64,000 nt of DNA from a virus, in the IMG/VR virus record IMGVR_UViG_3300027759_000046, positions 124,001 to 188,000 of that record; one strand, 5' to 3'. The notes under the pieces are model-generated. The model saw only the letters and a program-made list of their open reading frames with translations. It searched no databases and was not told the DNA's origin. Positions 1-8,421 of the stretch are shown one piece after another (position 1 is the first letter of the stretch; the number at the start of each line of letters is the position of its first letter). The position numbers and the translations under genes are program-made.

Positions 1-506
1 AATCCGCCAAGCTCGTTAAATATAGCTCTTCGCATTAGCATAAATCCGCCAATTGCGAATGGTCTGGTCTTGGACAGGTACCATGTAACAATTTCATTTA
101 GTAAAAATATTAGCACAGCGCGAATGTCTAGCTCACCTTTATACTTTGGATAAGTACCAAGCATTGCGTAATTGCCAGTATACAAAGAGGCAATTGACTC
201 TCTAATAACATCTCGGTGAGTGAATGTGACATCTGCATCCAAGAATAATAAGTATGGAGTATCTGCTAACTTCGCACCAGCATTTCGACCGACAGCTGGC
301 AAGCCACCTTTAATTACTTCAACGTTAAGGTCCAGCTGTTCTGATAACTCTTTAATTATGTTGAGAGTTGAATCAGTAGATCCAGCGTCTGCGATAATTA
401 CTCTAACTCCGTCTATTCCATTTTGTCGTTTAATATGTCTAAGAGTTCGGCCAATATAGGCTTCCTCATTGAGGCATGGAATTACAATAGTTAAAGATTC
501 TTTCAT
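1..506 (-). CDS. Family 2 glycosyltransferase (partial, runs off window)
   Basis: The ATG at 504-506 opens a frame that leaves the window on the left after about 168 codons. The N-terminus (MKESLTIVIPCLNEEAYIGR) is the usual GT-A nucleotide-binding strand, and LFLDADVTF carries the DxD metal/sugar-nucleotide motif. The segment before it, GLPAVGRNAGA, is also typical of GT2 enzymes. Its ATG overlaps the stop of the next gene upstream by one base, so they are co-transcribed. The acceptor cannot be seen; modification of phage structural proteins or host glycans is an inference. The C-terminal half is missing from the window. Confidence 0.85.
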   Translation of the reverse strand, partial: MKESLTIVIPCLNEEAYIGRTLRHIKRQNGIDGVRVIIADAGSTDSTLNIIKELSEQLDLNVEVIKGGLPAVGRNAGAKLADTPYLLFLDADVTFTHRDVIRESIASLYTGNYAMLGTYPKYKGELDIRAVLIFLLNEIVTWYLSKTRPFAIGGFMLMRRAIFNELGG

Positions 507-1201
507 TACTTAATTAAAGTTAATTTTTGAGAGCTTAGATCAAAGCCAGTAGTCTCGTACACCACGTACGAAGTATTTTCAATCCAATCGCCAGTATTTA
601 AGTATCGGACACCGTCCACTTCCTTATCAGCTGGCGTATGAATGTGACCGCAGACAACAGTATGACAATTTCTTTTCTTTGCCTGTCGAACCATTTCATT
701 TTCAAAATCAGTTACGAAAGAGATCGCAGCCTTCACATTATCCTTTAGGTATTTCGATAAGCTTGTTTTCTTGTTGAACTTCTTTAGGAATCGGTCAATC
801 ACAATTGCCATATCATAACCAACTGATCCCAGGACTCCAAGCCAATGCATCTTTACAATACCGTCGTACTTATCTCCGTGGCAAAACCAAATACCTGCCT
901 CAGTGAATTCATCGACAACTCTAATTCCGCCAATCTCAACTGGCAAATATTCTCTAAGAAACTCATCATGATTTCCAGCAATCCAGATAACCTCGTGTTT
1001 CTTTGAAACTTTCAATAACTTTCGGATAAGTCGAGTATGTTCAACTGAGAATTTCTTGTATTTCTTAAAGAGCCAGCCGTCAATGATATCGCCGACCAAG
1101 ATCAAGCGATCGAATTCAGTATTCTTAAGTAGTTCAATTACCCCTTCAGTATTGCAGCCCTTTGAGCCAATATGAACGTCTGATATTACTAGAGTTTTCA
1201 T
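506..1201 (-). CDS. Calcineurin-like metallophosphoesterase (LpxH-like)
   Basis: This 231-residue protein has the metallophosphoesterase motifs in order: DVHIGS near residue 9, GDIIDGW near 36, GNHDE near 75, CHGDKYD near 108 and CGHIHTP near 185. They bind two metals for phosphodiester or phosphomonoester hydrolysis. Overall it resembles UDP-2,3-diacylglucosamine pyrophosphatase-type enzymes. An upstream in-frame ATG (1219) lies inside the preceding gene, so I chose the ATG at 1199-1201, two bases after that gene's stop. Given the RNA-repair genes nearby, a role in RNA end processing is possible but only inferred. Confidence 0.88.
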   Translation of the reverse strand: MKTLVISDVHIGSKGCNTEGVIELLKNTEFDRLILVGDIIDGWLFKKYKKFSVEHTRLIRKLLKVSKKHEVIWIAGNHDEFLREYLPVEIGGIRVVDEFTEAGIWFCHGDKYDGIVKMHWLGVLGSVGYDMAIVIDRFLKKFNKKTSLSKYLKDNVKAAISFVTDFENEMVRQAKKRNCHTVVCGHIHTPADKEVDGVRYLNTGDWIENTSYVVYETTGFDLSSQKLTLIK

Positions 1202-1203
1202 AA

Positions 1204-1515
1204 TTAATCTTTTTCCCATCCGTCTACTTCATGATCGTATTCGCAACATGGGAACTGACGGCCCTGTTCGTCGACGTGAGTCCATACTTTGCCATCTTCA
1301 ATCCATACCCAAGGTTCATCCGCTTTTCCTGGAAGTTCAGGTCTTTCTAACGGCGGATGATACGCATTTACATCAGTGTGTCTGTGATTACAGTCGCATC
1401 CTCTTGGAACGCAATCATCGCACGAGTAAGAGTTCTCTTTACTCGAGTATCCGGGCATGTATACCCATGTTGCGATCTTGCCGCAATCACATAATTCTTT
1501 ACCAGCTATCAACAT
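1204..1515 (-). CDS. Cys/His-rich hypothetical protein
   Basis: I do not recognise this 103-residue protein. Its first half has several Cys and His residues (CDCGK, CDDC, CDCNHRH), spaced like a small zinc-binding domain. The C-terminal half is acidic with many Trp (PWVWIEDGKVW). Its start overlaps the end of the upstream gene by 17 bp, and its stop is two bases before the phosphoesterase start, so it sits within one operon. Confidence 0.7.
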   Translation of the reverse strand: MLIAGKELCDCGKIATWVYMPGYSSKENSYSCDDCVPRGCDCNHRHTDVNAYHPPLERPELPGKADEPWVWIEDGKVWTHVDEQGRQFPCCEYDHEVDGWEKD

Positions 1516-1702
1516 CAGTTAAATCTATTTCAGTTCGGGTTAAATGACTAAAGACGCGTAATTCACTACCAATTCCGTTTGGTGTACATTTCCAAGTAAG
1601 CAGCCCAACCTCACCGTATATAGCCTTAATATGAGAAAGCCATTTATCAAACTTCTTCTGCTGTTTGTCATCTAGTTCTATTGTTATTTGTTTATTCGCC
1701 AT
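1499..1702 (-). CDS. Small hypothetical protein
   Basis: A 67-residue charged protein starting MANKQITIELDDKQQKK, with a Trp at each end. No family recognised. It is the first gene of its run after two tRNA-type sequences upstream and overlaps the next gene by 17 bp. Confidence 0.6.
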   Translation of the reverse strand: MANKQITIELDDKQQKKFDKWLSHIKAIYGEVGLLTWKCTPNGIGSELRVFSHLTRTEIDLTDVDSW

Positions 1703-1719
1703 TTGATCTAATTAAAAAT

Positions 1720-1794
1720 TGAAGAGGGAGGAATCCAACCCACAGTCACGGCCGTTAAGGCTTGCTCTCATTAATGTCACTGAGCTACTCTTCC
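1720..1794 (-). tRNA. Degenerate tRNA-like sequence
   Basis: Read on the minus strand it has a 6-bp acceptor helix (GAAGAG/CTCTTC), a D-arm segment TAGCTCAG...GAGAGC, and a T-loop-like TTGGATT inside an imperfect stem. The middle (AGCCTTAACGGC) does not form a normal 5-bp anticodon stem with a 7-base loop, so no anticodon is assigned. It sits 4 bases from a good tRNA-Leu. It may be a decayed tRNA or a non-standard one. Confidence 0.4.
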
Positions 1795-1798
1795 TTTG

Positions 1799-1876
1799 TA
1801 CCCTCTGAGAGACTCGAACTCTCACCCTAAGACTAGATCCTAAGTCTAGCGCGTCTACCAATTCCGCCAAGAGGGC
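1799..1876 (-). tRNA. tRNA-Leu (TAG)
   Basis: Acceptor GCCCTCT/AGAGGGT, D-arm GCGGAATTGGTAGACGC, anticodon helix CTAGA-CTTAGGA-TCTAG with anticodon TAG (reads CUA), and T-arm GTTCGAG inside GAGA/TCTC. CCA is not encoded. CTA codons are frequent in the phage genes here, so a dedicated tRNA makes sense. Confidence 0.9.
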
Positions 1877-1933
1877 AAATTGTGGATGATTCAGTCTAAC
1901 TGTACCTTGTTGGCTATCCACCTAGCCCATTTC

Positions 1934-2620
1934 TTATCTGATCTTCTTCAGCATCACTTTGATGTTTGAACCTGGCTGATAGTGATCGCCAATTATTTGC
2001 CATTCAGTTTCGCGTTGCTTAACCCAATGATAAACCAGTGCACCTTTACCTACCATCTCATACGTTACATCAATTCTTTCCTGTAAGCCAGTTTTTGCCC
2101 CGTCAACTGTCTGTAACCATTCAATCCAAGTACCTTTCATGTAGTTATCGTCGATAATACAGATTCCGCCAACTGGCATCTTGTCTTTGATTGCCATGAA
2201 CTCTAAGAATCCATGTAACATTGAGGCAACCGGATTAGTCATGTCTAAATCGTACGAGTCAAGATGCACTAAGTTCGGTGAACCTTGATAACCATTTAGA
2301 TAATCTACTGAATCTAATGCAGAGAACTCAATTGTTGATTGACCTAGATTCTCGTTAAAGAACTGCATTGATCTAGCAATACTTTCAACATTAATATCTA
2401 CAGTTGAAAATTTACCGCCCGACAGTTGGCATAGTTTTGCCAAGTACAGGCCGAAATTATCGTAATTGCCGTATGTACAGCCAGTTTCAATGCACTCAAT
2501 CTTATCGAACCTAAATTCGTCTCTGAGTATCCTATCTAGTAATTCAGCTTGTGCAACTCTTTCGGGTGCAGTTACTTTATCTCTGTAGAAATCTAATGCT
2601 TCTGTTATCATATTAGTCAA
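1934..2620 (-). CDS. Class I SAM methyltransferase-like protein
   Basis: 228 residues with a Rossmann-type start, IETGCTYGNYDNFG at about 42 (glycine-rich loop I), FSTVDINVES at about 72 (acidic ribose-binding loop) and a later GGICIIDDNY strand. This pattern fits a class I methyltransferase of the type found in sugar and peptide modification. The substrate is unknown. Its start overlaps the preceding gene's stop by 8 bp; a second ATG three codons in is equally possible. Confidence 0.7.
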   Translation of the reverse strand: MTNMITEALDFYRDKVTAPERVAQAELLDRILRDEFRFDKIECIETGCTYGNYDNFGLYLAKLCQLSGGKFSTVDINVESIARSMQFFNENLGQSTIEFSALDSVDYLNGYQGSPNLVHLDSYDLDMTNPVASMLHGFLEFMAIKDKMPVGGICIIDDNYMKGTWIEWLQTVDGAKTGLQERIDVTYEMVGKGALVYHWVKQRETEWQIIGDHYQPGSNIKVMLKKIR

Positions 2621-3056
2621 TTATTGTTTCCATTTTAAAAGGTACGATCCATCTGGTGCAATCTTGCGGCATGCGATTGATATGCTTGTAGTTGTTTATG
2701 TAACCCATCATGTTGGCAGAGCCAATTGCATTCGCTGAGTGTACCATTACTCTGCAAACTGGTGCACCGTCCATCCACTGTTCAACCAACCATTTGGTGC
2801 AGTCCATTCCAGTTTTCTCGGTAATATTATCGTAGTTCAACTCGTAGTTGTGATACACGTTGCTATGCCATTCGGCCATTGCACTGTCTCCCAAATCGTG
2901 GTCCAACGAAATTAAAGCAATATTTTCCAAACCCAACTCTGTAATCTTAGCAACAAATTCATCATAACTTCTTACCACAGTCCAGTTACGCTCATCGTGA
3001 GTTGACGGATTTGGATTAGGTGTTCTGACATCGTCTAAGTAGATATTGTATTTCAT
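2613..3056 (-). CDS. Cyclic-phosphate-processing receiver-like protein (cREC)
   Basis: 147 residues. The start (YLDDVRTPN) and the central SLDHDLG strand mark the receiver-like domain predicted to act in RNA repair systems, where it is proposed to process 2',3'-cyclic phosphate ends. The paired acidic residues (DD and DHD) would hold a metal. It lies between a methyltransferase-like gene and a HAD phosphatase, with two RNA ligases further upstream, which supports an RNA end-healing role. A TATAAT-like promoter precedes it. Confidence 0.75.
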   Translation of the reverse strand: MKYNIYLDDVRTPNPNPSTHDERNWTVVRSYDEFVAKITELGLENIALISLDHDLGDSAMAEWHSNVYHNYELNYDNITEKTGMDCTKWLVEQWMDGAPVCRVMVHSANAIGSANMMGYINNYKHINRMPQDCTRWIVPFKMETIID

Positions 3057-3062
3057 ATAGGC

Positions 3063-3073
3063 TATTATACTAA
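3063..3073 (-). promoter_or_regulatory. TAGTATAATA-type -10 element
   Basis: On the minus strand this reads TTAGTATAATA, 7-17 bases before the ATG of the cREC gene. The same string lies shortly upstream of many minus-strand genes in the window, so it is read as a promoter -10 box. No clear -35 box is visible. Confidence 0.5.
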
Positions 3074-3093
3074 GGTAACTCTAATTGGGTTTA

Positions 3094-3693
3094 TTATTTT
3101 TCTCCGATTAGCAAAAACGCTAGGATTTTTTCTTTAATTCCATTTTGTTTAATACCTTCTCTAGATCTCGGAGTCAAGACAAAGTTCTTAAGTCCCCAAT
3201 CTCGATCCATTTTGCCCCAATCTGGATCAGTGTAAGGTGCTCCCATATTGAGGTCATCTATTGCTACCCAATGCGTAACCTCAGGATGATCGATTAAATA
3301 TTGTCTAATCTCAATAGCTCGAGTTTGTTCTAGATCCCATCGTGGTGCCCACACAAATACCTTCTCGCTATACCATGTGCACTCACTTAAAGCCGGCGTG
3401 TATGCAATAGGCTTCTTACAAATTCCTTTGGATTCATAATATTCTCCCATCTCTTCACATGTTGCCCAGCGTTTCCAATCTGAACTTACGACAATTTCAG
3501 CGCCAGTTTGTTTGATAATATCATTAAGAATATCAACGGCCTTTGGATTGAAATTGTCAAACCGCAAATCAAGTGGCATATCTTTAGCATTAGCATCTTT
3601 CTTACATCCAGCCTTATGTCGCTTCTTGTGTCTGCCTCCCCATTCAGTTGCTAAACATATAACTCCATCATGGTCTAAAAATATTACTTTCAT
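3094..3693 (-). CDS. HAD-family phosphatase of RNA repair type
   Basis: 199 residues. Motif I is FLDHDGVI at about residue 5, motif II VVSSDWKRW at about 70, and the late acidic motif is WVAIDDLNMG. HAD domains with this SSDWR/K signature accompany RNA ligases in multi-enzyme RNA repair proteins; here the domain is a separate gene directly after an RNA ligase, with a one-base overlap at 3693. Removing 3' phosphates before ligation is the likely job, by family knowledge. Confidence 0.78.
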   Translation of the reverse strand: MKVIFLDHDGVICLATEWGGRHKKRHKAGCKKDANAKDMPLDLRFDNFNPKAVDILNDIIKQTGAEIVVSSDWKRWATCEEMGEYYESKGICKKPIAYTPALSECTWYSEKVFVWAPRWDLEQTRAIEIRQYLIDHPEVTHWVAIDDLNMGAPYTDPDWGKMDRDWGLKNFVLTPRSREGIKQNGIKEKILAFLLIGEK

Positions 3694-4772
3694 TAGTCTC
3701 CGCCTTTTAGCAAAAATTTATTTGAGATTGCTTTGAATGAAATTGTACGAACCATGTTTCGGATCACAAGACCCTCACGTTCAGCAGTCTCACACAAGAC
3801 AGATTTGCCCTCCGCGAATTCAAGTAACTCTTCGATTGTATCAGGTAGAGAGAAGTGGTCCGCAACAAACGGCACAGTTTCAAGTCCAAGATTTTCGATT
3901 GTATTTAAGAACATGGCTTTAATGTAATACTGATGCTGATCAATATCGAATATATTAAAGAACTTCACAGTTTGACCCTTTAGCTTGTATGGGTTACCTT
4001 GAACACCTTCACCAATAATCTCTCCTTGTAAAGAGACATTCTTACCAAGACTGCGCATCTTTGTTTCAAGATCCAGTTCTCTAGCAACTTTCCACATGGT
4101 GTTGTCTTCAGTTTCAAGTAGTTCAAGATTTCTAGAACAAACTCCAAACTCGCCGTCTTTTATGTAGGCTGTGAATGATGATCCATCTAATTTTTCAGTA
4201 ACGTAGAAAGAGGTAGCTCGATATCCTAAGTACTCATTGGTTAAGTTCTGTACACGCTCTTCATCAGTTTTTGGAATGAATGACGGAAACAAACCCTTGG
4301 CTACACCAGCTAATGAAGCGGGCACAGGAGGTTCATACTTAACGATACCTAAGTGTTTACTAACATCAGCTCCTTCTTCAATCACCAGAGCATCATCGTA
4401 TGGCCCGAGCTGTAGCTGATCTCCCCACGGTTGCTTGCTGGTGCCAATCACCATCTCTTCTGCTCCATTCAAGGTTTCAATCGGTAATACTAAACCTTGC
4501 GATACTTGCCCGCGCAGTTTAATAGTTTTTAATCGAAATCCTTCAGAGCCATCTGCTAACTTCTTGTAAGAACTCTTGCGTAAGAATTCAAACTCGTCTT
4601 TCACAGGTAAGAAAGAATCGATCTCGCAATAGATACACAGGTCACCGGTCTTGTACTCTCCCTTTTTGGAAACGACATTCCAGTTATTGATCTGTACTAC
4701 TTCGATTGCATCAGCTCCCTCAATTGGCCTGACGTCCCTAACTCTCTGAATGCTTGCTAATTTTCTTTCCAT
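3693..4772 (-). CDS. RNA ligase with N-terminal OB domain (DraRnl/Rnl5-like)
   Basis: 359 residues. Residues 1-110 form an OB-like N-terminal module; then come the nucleotidyltransferase motifs TEKLDGSSF (nucleophile Lys at about 194), CSRN, LQGEIIGEG, REGLVIRN and SFKAISNKFLLK (motif V). The architecture resembles the Deinococcus-type RNA ligases that seal 3'-OH/5'-phosphate nicks. The longer frame starting at 4916 would run through the upstream gene; the ATG at 4770-4772, two bases after that gene's stop, is chosen. It is followed directly by a HAD phosphatase. Confidence 0.88.
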   Translation of the reverse strand: MERKLASIQRVRDVRPIEGADAIEVVQINNWNVVSKKGEYKTGDLCIYCEIDSFLPVKDEFEFLRKSSYKKLADGSEGFRLKTIKLRGQVSQGLVLPIETLNGAEEMVIGTSKQPWGDQLQLGPYDDALVIEEGADVSKHLGIVKYEPPVPASLAGVAKGLFPSFIPKTDEERVQNLTNEYLGYRATSFYVTEKLDGSSFTAYIKDGEFGVCSRNLELLETEDNTMWKVARELDLETKMRSLGKNVSLQGEIIGEGVQGNPYKLKGQTVKFFNIFDIDQHQYYIKAMFLNTIENLGLETVPFVADHFSLPDTIEELLEFAEGKSVLCETAEREGLVIRNMVRTISFKAISNKFLLKGGD

Positions 4773-4773
4773 T

Positions 4774-5022
4774 TTATCCGTTGTATATTTCAGCAATTTT
4801 TTTCTCGATTTCGCTACGCTTCTCAGCTGGGACGCCGTCTGCGTAAAAACGAAATGAGTTAAACTTGCTTTTGATTTGACTAAATTTAAAGTCTGGCAAT
4901 TTAGATAGTTGTTCAAATTCCTTGTCTAGGAACTCAACGACTTCGGGTTTATCTAGCGCTAGCCCATAGTGGCCTTCTTCCAGAAACTCTGCCCATTTTT
5001 TATTGAATTCTTGTGATGTCAT
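4774..5022 (-). CDS. Hypothetical protein
   Basis: 82 residues, mostly helical and charged (MTSQEFNKKWAEFLEEGHYG at the start). No family recognised. First gene behind a TATAAT-like promoter and directly upstream of the RNA ligase, so it may be co-expressed with the repair genes. Confidence 0.65.
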   Translation of the reverse strand: MTSQEFNKKWAEFLEEGHYGLALDKPEVVEFLDKEFEQLSKLPDFKFSQIKSKFNSFRFYADGVPAEKRSEIEKKIAEIYNG

Positions 5023-5027
5023 GATCT

Positions 5028-5039
5028 TATTATACTAAA
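5028..5039 (-). promoter_or_regulatory. TAGTATAATA-type -10 element
   Basis: Minus strand TTTAGTATAATA, 6-17 bases before the ATG at 5022; overlaps the stop codon of the gene upstream. Confidence 0.5.
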
Positions 5040-5295
5040 AAGGTAAAGGTCGGGTTTCCCAGTCGGAGTACGAGGTCCATTCAACTAGATCGTCTACTTG
5101 ACCTTCTTCGATTGTGTGAGCTACCATGATCTCATGTTTCTCGTTCTTACCGACAGCGACCATTCGGCAGCCTTCACATAGAACTGGCATGTAAGTGTTA
5201 GGCTCAAGAGATTCAGCTATTTTCTGAACGTCTATTTCTGGTGGGAAATCTTCGCCCCACATTTCGTTTGCGCATCTGTTACAAAAGTCTGCCAT
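5035..5295 (-). CDS. Putative zinc-binding hypothetical protein
   Basis: 86 residues with CNRCANE at residues 5-8 and CEGCRM at about 40, a CxxC...CxxC arrangement that suggests one bound zinc. The C-terminal half is acidic. Its stop overlaps the promoter of the next gene, and its start is two bases from the transglycosylase gene's stop. Confidence 0.65.
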   Translation of the reverse strand: MADFCNRCANEMWGEDFPPEIDVQKIAESLEPNTYMPVLCEGCRMVAVGKNEKHEIMVAHTIEEGQVDDLVEWTSYSDWETRPLPF

Positions 5296-5296
5296 A

Positions 5297-5800
5297 TTAT
5301 TTCTTGTTTAAAATTTTAAGAGCGTATCCATTAATCATTGGTCTGCCTGTATTATAACAGCCAAGTACCAGGCCCCAGTTCTCGTATTTTTTGTAGAGAG
5401 TTGAGAGCAATTTCATTGAGATCTTGACGTTTAATTCCAGGTCATTTAGCAATTGCTTTGAAGTAACCGCCTTGCCCCAAGTATATGAGGCAGTCGGCAC
5501 TTGTATTTGCATTGCACCATAGGCATGAGCGGATGATGTAAGTTTTGGATTGTAGTCCCAATCGAATGGGCCCTTATATCCACTTTCAGTCTCAGCAACG
5601 CCTAGCGCAATTTCAAACGGTACTCCATACTCTGCTGAATAGGTTTGCAGATAATCATAGAGTCTAATGCAGGGTGGGGCTTTTTGGATCGATACTTTGG
5701 AGCGATCAAGACAAAGGTCTTGAGTCAGGGCTGTTTCGTACGACCACACTGCGGCAAATAATAACAGCACTCCAAAGATTAGAGTTGAACGTGCTGACAT
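5297..5800 (-). CDS. Lytic transglycosylase (SLT domain), membrane-anchored
   Basis: 167 residues. An N-terminal hydrophobic stretch (FGVLLLFAAVW, about 9-19) acts as signal or anchor. The SLT fold follows: ALGVAETESGY with the catalytic Glu near 67, then AYGAMQIQ near 93 and GLVLGCYNTG near 147. It would cleave murein glycan strands during DNA entry or lysis. It forms a pair with the membrane protein upstream (one-base overlap at 5800). Confidence 0.85.
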   Translation of the reverse strand: MSARSTLIFGVLLLFAAVWSYETALTQDLCLDRSKVSIQKAPPCIRLYDYLQTYSAEYGVPFEIALGVAETESGYKGPFDWDYNPKLTSSAHAYGAMQIQVPTASYTWGKAVTSKQLLNDLELNVKISMKLLSTLYKKYENWGLVLGCYNTGRPMINGYALKILNKK

Positions 5801-6123
5801 TACTTAACAATTTGCTCATACTTCTTAGAAGCATAAAGGTTAAAGATCATTAATCCAACTGAGTCTTGATAAACTGTGTAGGTACCGTTTGCTCGGTCTA
5901 TAACTAGTAACTCGTTGCGCTCATTGATTGCAACAGAGGTCTTAGCGAGCGGATTAATGTTTTTAAGCGGAGATGTTTTAGTTTGATTCATCATTACCCA
6001 GTAGTAATAACCGATGAAGAATCCAGCAATCATTGCGATCGCAACGATCAGCAAGTTACCTAATTTCTTTGCGAAGATATTCAATTTATCTAGCGCTGCC
6101 TTAATCATGAGTTTCTTGTCCAT
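5800..6123 (-). CDS. Single-span membrane protein
   Basis: 107 residues with one strong membrane segment (LLIVAIAMIAGFFIGYYYWV, about 24-43) after a basic N-terminus, then a hydrophilic tail. Not recognised. The overlap with the transglycosylase gene suggests the two work together at the envelope. Confidence 0.65.
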   Translation of the reverse strand: MDKKLMIKAALDKLNIFAKKLGNLLIVAIAMIAGFFIGYYYWVMMNQTKTSPLKNINPLAKTSVAINERNELLVIDRANGTYTVYQDSVGLMIFNLYASKKYEQIVK

Positions 6124-6148
6124 AAATTTATATTTGTTGGTTTAACTT

Positions 6149-6157
6149 AATATACCA
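6149..6157 (-). promoter_or_regulatory. TATAAT-like -10 element (weak)
   Basis: Minus strand TGGTATATT about 26 bases upstream of the ATG at 6123, a variant of the TAGTATAATA box seen elsewhere. Confidence 0.35.
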
Positions 6158-6208
6158 AAAAATTAGGCCTGTGGTTATTGCTCGTTCTAGAAGCCGTTTG
6201 TTGTTGAA

Positions 6209-7300
6209 TTATAAACCAAATCGTGATTTAGTTGCGTTAAAATTAGTCAACACATTACTGCCAGTTAACGCCGTATTGTAGATTTGCATTCCGCCGAATC
6301 TCATGTTAGCATACGTTCCATCTCCAAGACTTGTACTGTCAATTGAAGCTACTGAGTAATGCAAGCCTACGCCGCTTCCGTTATTATAAGGAGTTTGTCT
6401 ACTTATTGTACCCGAAGTCACTGCCAATGAACCATTAACATATCCTCTTAAATTTGTTCCGTCATAAGTGAATCCAACATAGTACCAGTTATTTAAGGGT
6501 GTTGAAATAGACGATGATAAGTTTTGTACGGAACCAGACCAAACGGAAAATTTAATTGTTCCAGAAACCATCTCTATTTGAGAATCGTGCCATAAGGCAT
6601 TTGTAGTTGCCTGTCCTAATTCTGCTACGATAACACCATTATCCATAGGATATACCCAAACAAATATTGATAATACATTCGATGTATTTGCTGGTGACAA
6701 TTTAGAATTTAGCGAGGTGTTGGTAACAAAGTATTGATTGCTTCCGTTAAATGTTAAGTAGCCACCGCCTGAAGAAGTATAGGTTGGACTATTTGCTGTT
6801 GTAGCACTAGAATTTCCTTGTAAGTCGGTTATGGTAGCTCCGCTTCCTGAGTATGAGGATGAATTACTTATATCATAGTTTAAAATAAGGCCAGAGGTTA
6901 TTATAGTTGGCGCTGCAGTCGTAGTTGTTGTAGTCGGCGCAGAATATGAGGTCCAGTACCCGTTACTGGTTAACCACGCACTAGCAGCAGTCACATCAGC
7001 CAGAACACCGCCACCAAATTTCTTTGATAATTTATTTACAAGTTCCAAGAATGATGCATCAGTCTTTAATTTAGATCTCCAAAATCTAACTGTGCCAGTA
7101 TCGGCCGTTTGGTTTGGTTGACCTGCTCTAGGAGCGGAAATTACATAACCTGATGCGGTATCGGGTGACATCCACCAAGTTACTCCGCCGGGTTTAGTTG
7201 AATAGGCTTGGGCGCTGGTGCCGACCGCTAACTCCCCAACTTGTTGAGTTCCAGAAATCGCGGCAAGTGATGGATTGTATGCAATTGGCGTACTTGGCAT
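6209..7300 (-). CDS. Tail fibre/adhesin with LamG-like domain
   Basis: 363 residues. The N-terminal module (AYNPSLAAISGTQQVGELAVG) is shared with a broken copy at 11.2 kb and probably attaches the protein to the virion. A Thr-rich linker (TTTTTTAAP, about 122-130) leads to a concanavalin/LamG-like jelly-roll domain (GLILNYDISNS...LTFNGSNQYF...NWYYVGFTYDG). The domain order matches two paralogues at 42.8-44.8 kb. Carbohydrate binding at the host surface is inferred. A GATAAATAAC-like late promoter lies 21 bases upstream. Confidence 0.8.
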   Translation of the reverse strand: MPSTPIAYNPSLAAISGTQQVGELAVGTSAQAYSTKPGGVTWWMSPDTASGYVISAPRAGQPNQTADTGTVRFWRSKLKTDASFLELVNKLSKKFGGGVLADVTAASAWLTSNGYWTSYSAPTTTTTTAAPTIITSGLILNYDISNSSSYSGSGATITDLQGNSSATTANSPTYTSSGGGYLTFNGSNQYFVTNTSLNSKLSPANTSNVLSIFVWVYPMDNGVIVAELGQATTNALWHDSQIEMVSGTIKFSVWSGSVQNLSSSISTPLNNWYYVGFTYDGTNLRGYVNGSLAVTSGTISRQTPYNNGSGVGLHYSVASIDSTSLGDGTYANMRFGGMQIYNTALTGSNVLTNFNATKSRFGL

Positions 7301-7320
7301 AAAATAATTAACTATTTCTA

Positions 7321-7331
7321 GTTATTTATTC
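7321..7331 (-). promoter_or_regulatory. T4-like late promoter
   Basis: Minus strand GAATAAATAAC, 21-31 bases before the ATG of the LamG fibre gene and inside the 3' end of the RNA ligase gene. It is close to TATAAATA, the T4 late -10 box. Confidence 0.5.
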
Positions 7332-8420
7332 GTCCTTATTCCAGAAAGGTTTCTGATATTCGGGCTTAATCTGCTTCCAGATCTGTGAGCTTGGGTCTCG
7401 GTCGTTTAGCATTAAGAACATAATACTCCAGTAAGCCTGCGGAACTCTCTCCTGAATCCATAGAGCCTCGCTCTTTCGGCAAGTGAAGCCTTCTTCTGAA
7501 AGTTGATTGAGGTAATTTTGAGCATTCTTCATCCACATTACGTGCGCGACCTTAAGTGCAACTTCCCATTCTCTAACCCACTTATCAAATTCGTCAGGCA
7601 CCATTTCCAAGAACTGATCAAGCTCTTCGCCTCGGCTTAAGTGCTCCCAAATATCAACGTTTGAAAAATTTGTCAAGAGCCTGTGCAATCGAACGTAGTC
7701 TTCAAATTTAATCTTCATTCGGAAAGAGTCTGGTTGGAATCGTAGCACAAAACCTTCCGCGTTTCGGGTGTTCTGAGCCTTTAGGCTTTCGTAAAGTTCT
7801 GGACTAAATTTAAAATGTTGTTCAGTCTTAACAATATCTGATTTACGGATTCCGCTTGCACTAAAAAATGAACACGCAGTAGTCCAGTGTAGTTCTACAC
7901 CACGTGATATGACACTTAAGAAAACGATTCGAGGCTTTGACCCGTAATCAACGACGATTCTGTTCTTGGGATAGATGATCTCACATAGATACGATACACT
8001 ACGTTCAAATGCCAAGAGGTTATTGTACTTCTCCTTTAAGATCTTCAAGCCCTCTACTGCCTGGTCCGAATGAAATGATCCGCGAGTTGCCATGTGCCAT
8101 TCATCTGCATAATAGAATAAGATACCTAATGATCCGTCCATTTTCTCTTGCACATACACGTAGTCTCCTTTGATTGGAATTTTTCCTGAACCAGCCGCTT
8201 CTTCATAGTTAAAGAACTTATTGAAACCTCTAGCAACAATCTCGCCAGCGTCATCCATGATGAGACCTCTGCACTGTAACGTAACTTCATCCCATACTGA
8301 ATCGTATTGGCATGTTCTGGAATAATTGTAAATGGTTAACGGCAAGGACTGATGTCTATTTGCCAACACCAGTCCACGCTCCACGTATGAGTTTAATATT
8401 TCCTTAGTTATAGGTATCAT
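7326..8420 (-). CDS. RNA ligase, T4 Rnl1-like
   Basis: 364 residues. The adenylation motif is YVQEKMDGSLG with nucleophile Lys at about 93, then MATRGSF (motif III), EGFVLRF (motif IV) and MKIKFEDYV (motif V). The N-terminal RGLIMDD segment before motif I is typical of the T4 RNA ligase 1 group, which reseals tRNA cut in the anticodon loop. The ATG at 8418-8420, two bases after the kinase-like gene's stop, is preferred to the one at 8438. It is a different family from the ligase at 3.7 kb. Confidence 0.88.
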   Translation of the reverse strand: MIPITKEILNSYVERGLVLANRHQSLPLTIYNYSRTCQYDSVWDEVTLQCRGLIMDDAGEIVARGFNKFFNYEEAAGSGKIPIKGDYVYVQEKMDGSLGILFYYADEWHMATRGSFHSDQAVEGLKILKEKYNNLLAFERSVSYLCEIIYPKNRIVVDYGSKPRIVFLSVISRGVELHWTTACSFFSASGIRKSDIVKTEQHFKFSPELYESLKAQNTRNAEGFVLRFQPDSFRMKIKFEDYVRLHRLLTNFSNVDIWEHLSRGEELDQFLEMVPDEFDKWVREWEVALKVAHVMWMKNAQNYLNQLSEEGFTCRKSEALWIQERVPQAYWSIMFLMLNDRDPSSQIWKQIKPEYQKPFWNKDE

Positions 8421-8421
8421 A

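Noticed and set aside
220-459. 79-residue plus-strand frame
   Set aside because: Antisense to the glycosyltransferase, which has recognisable motifs.
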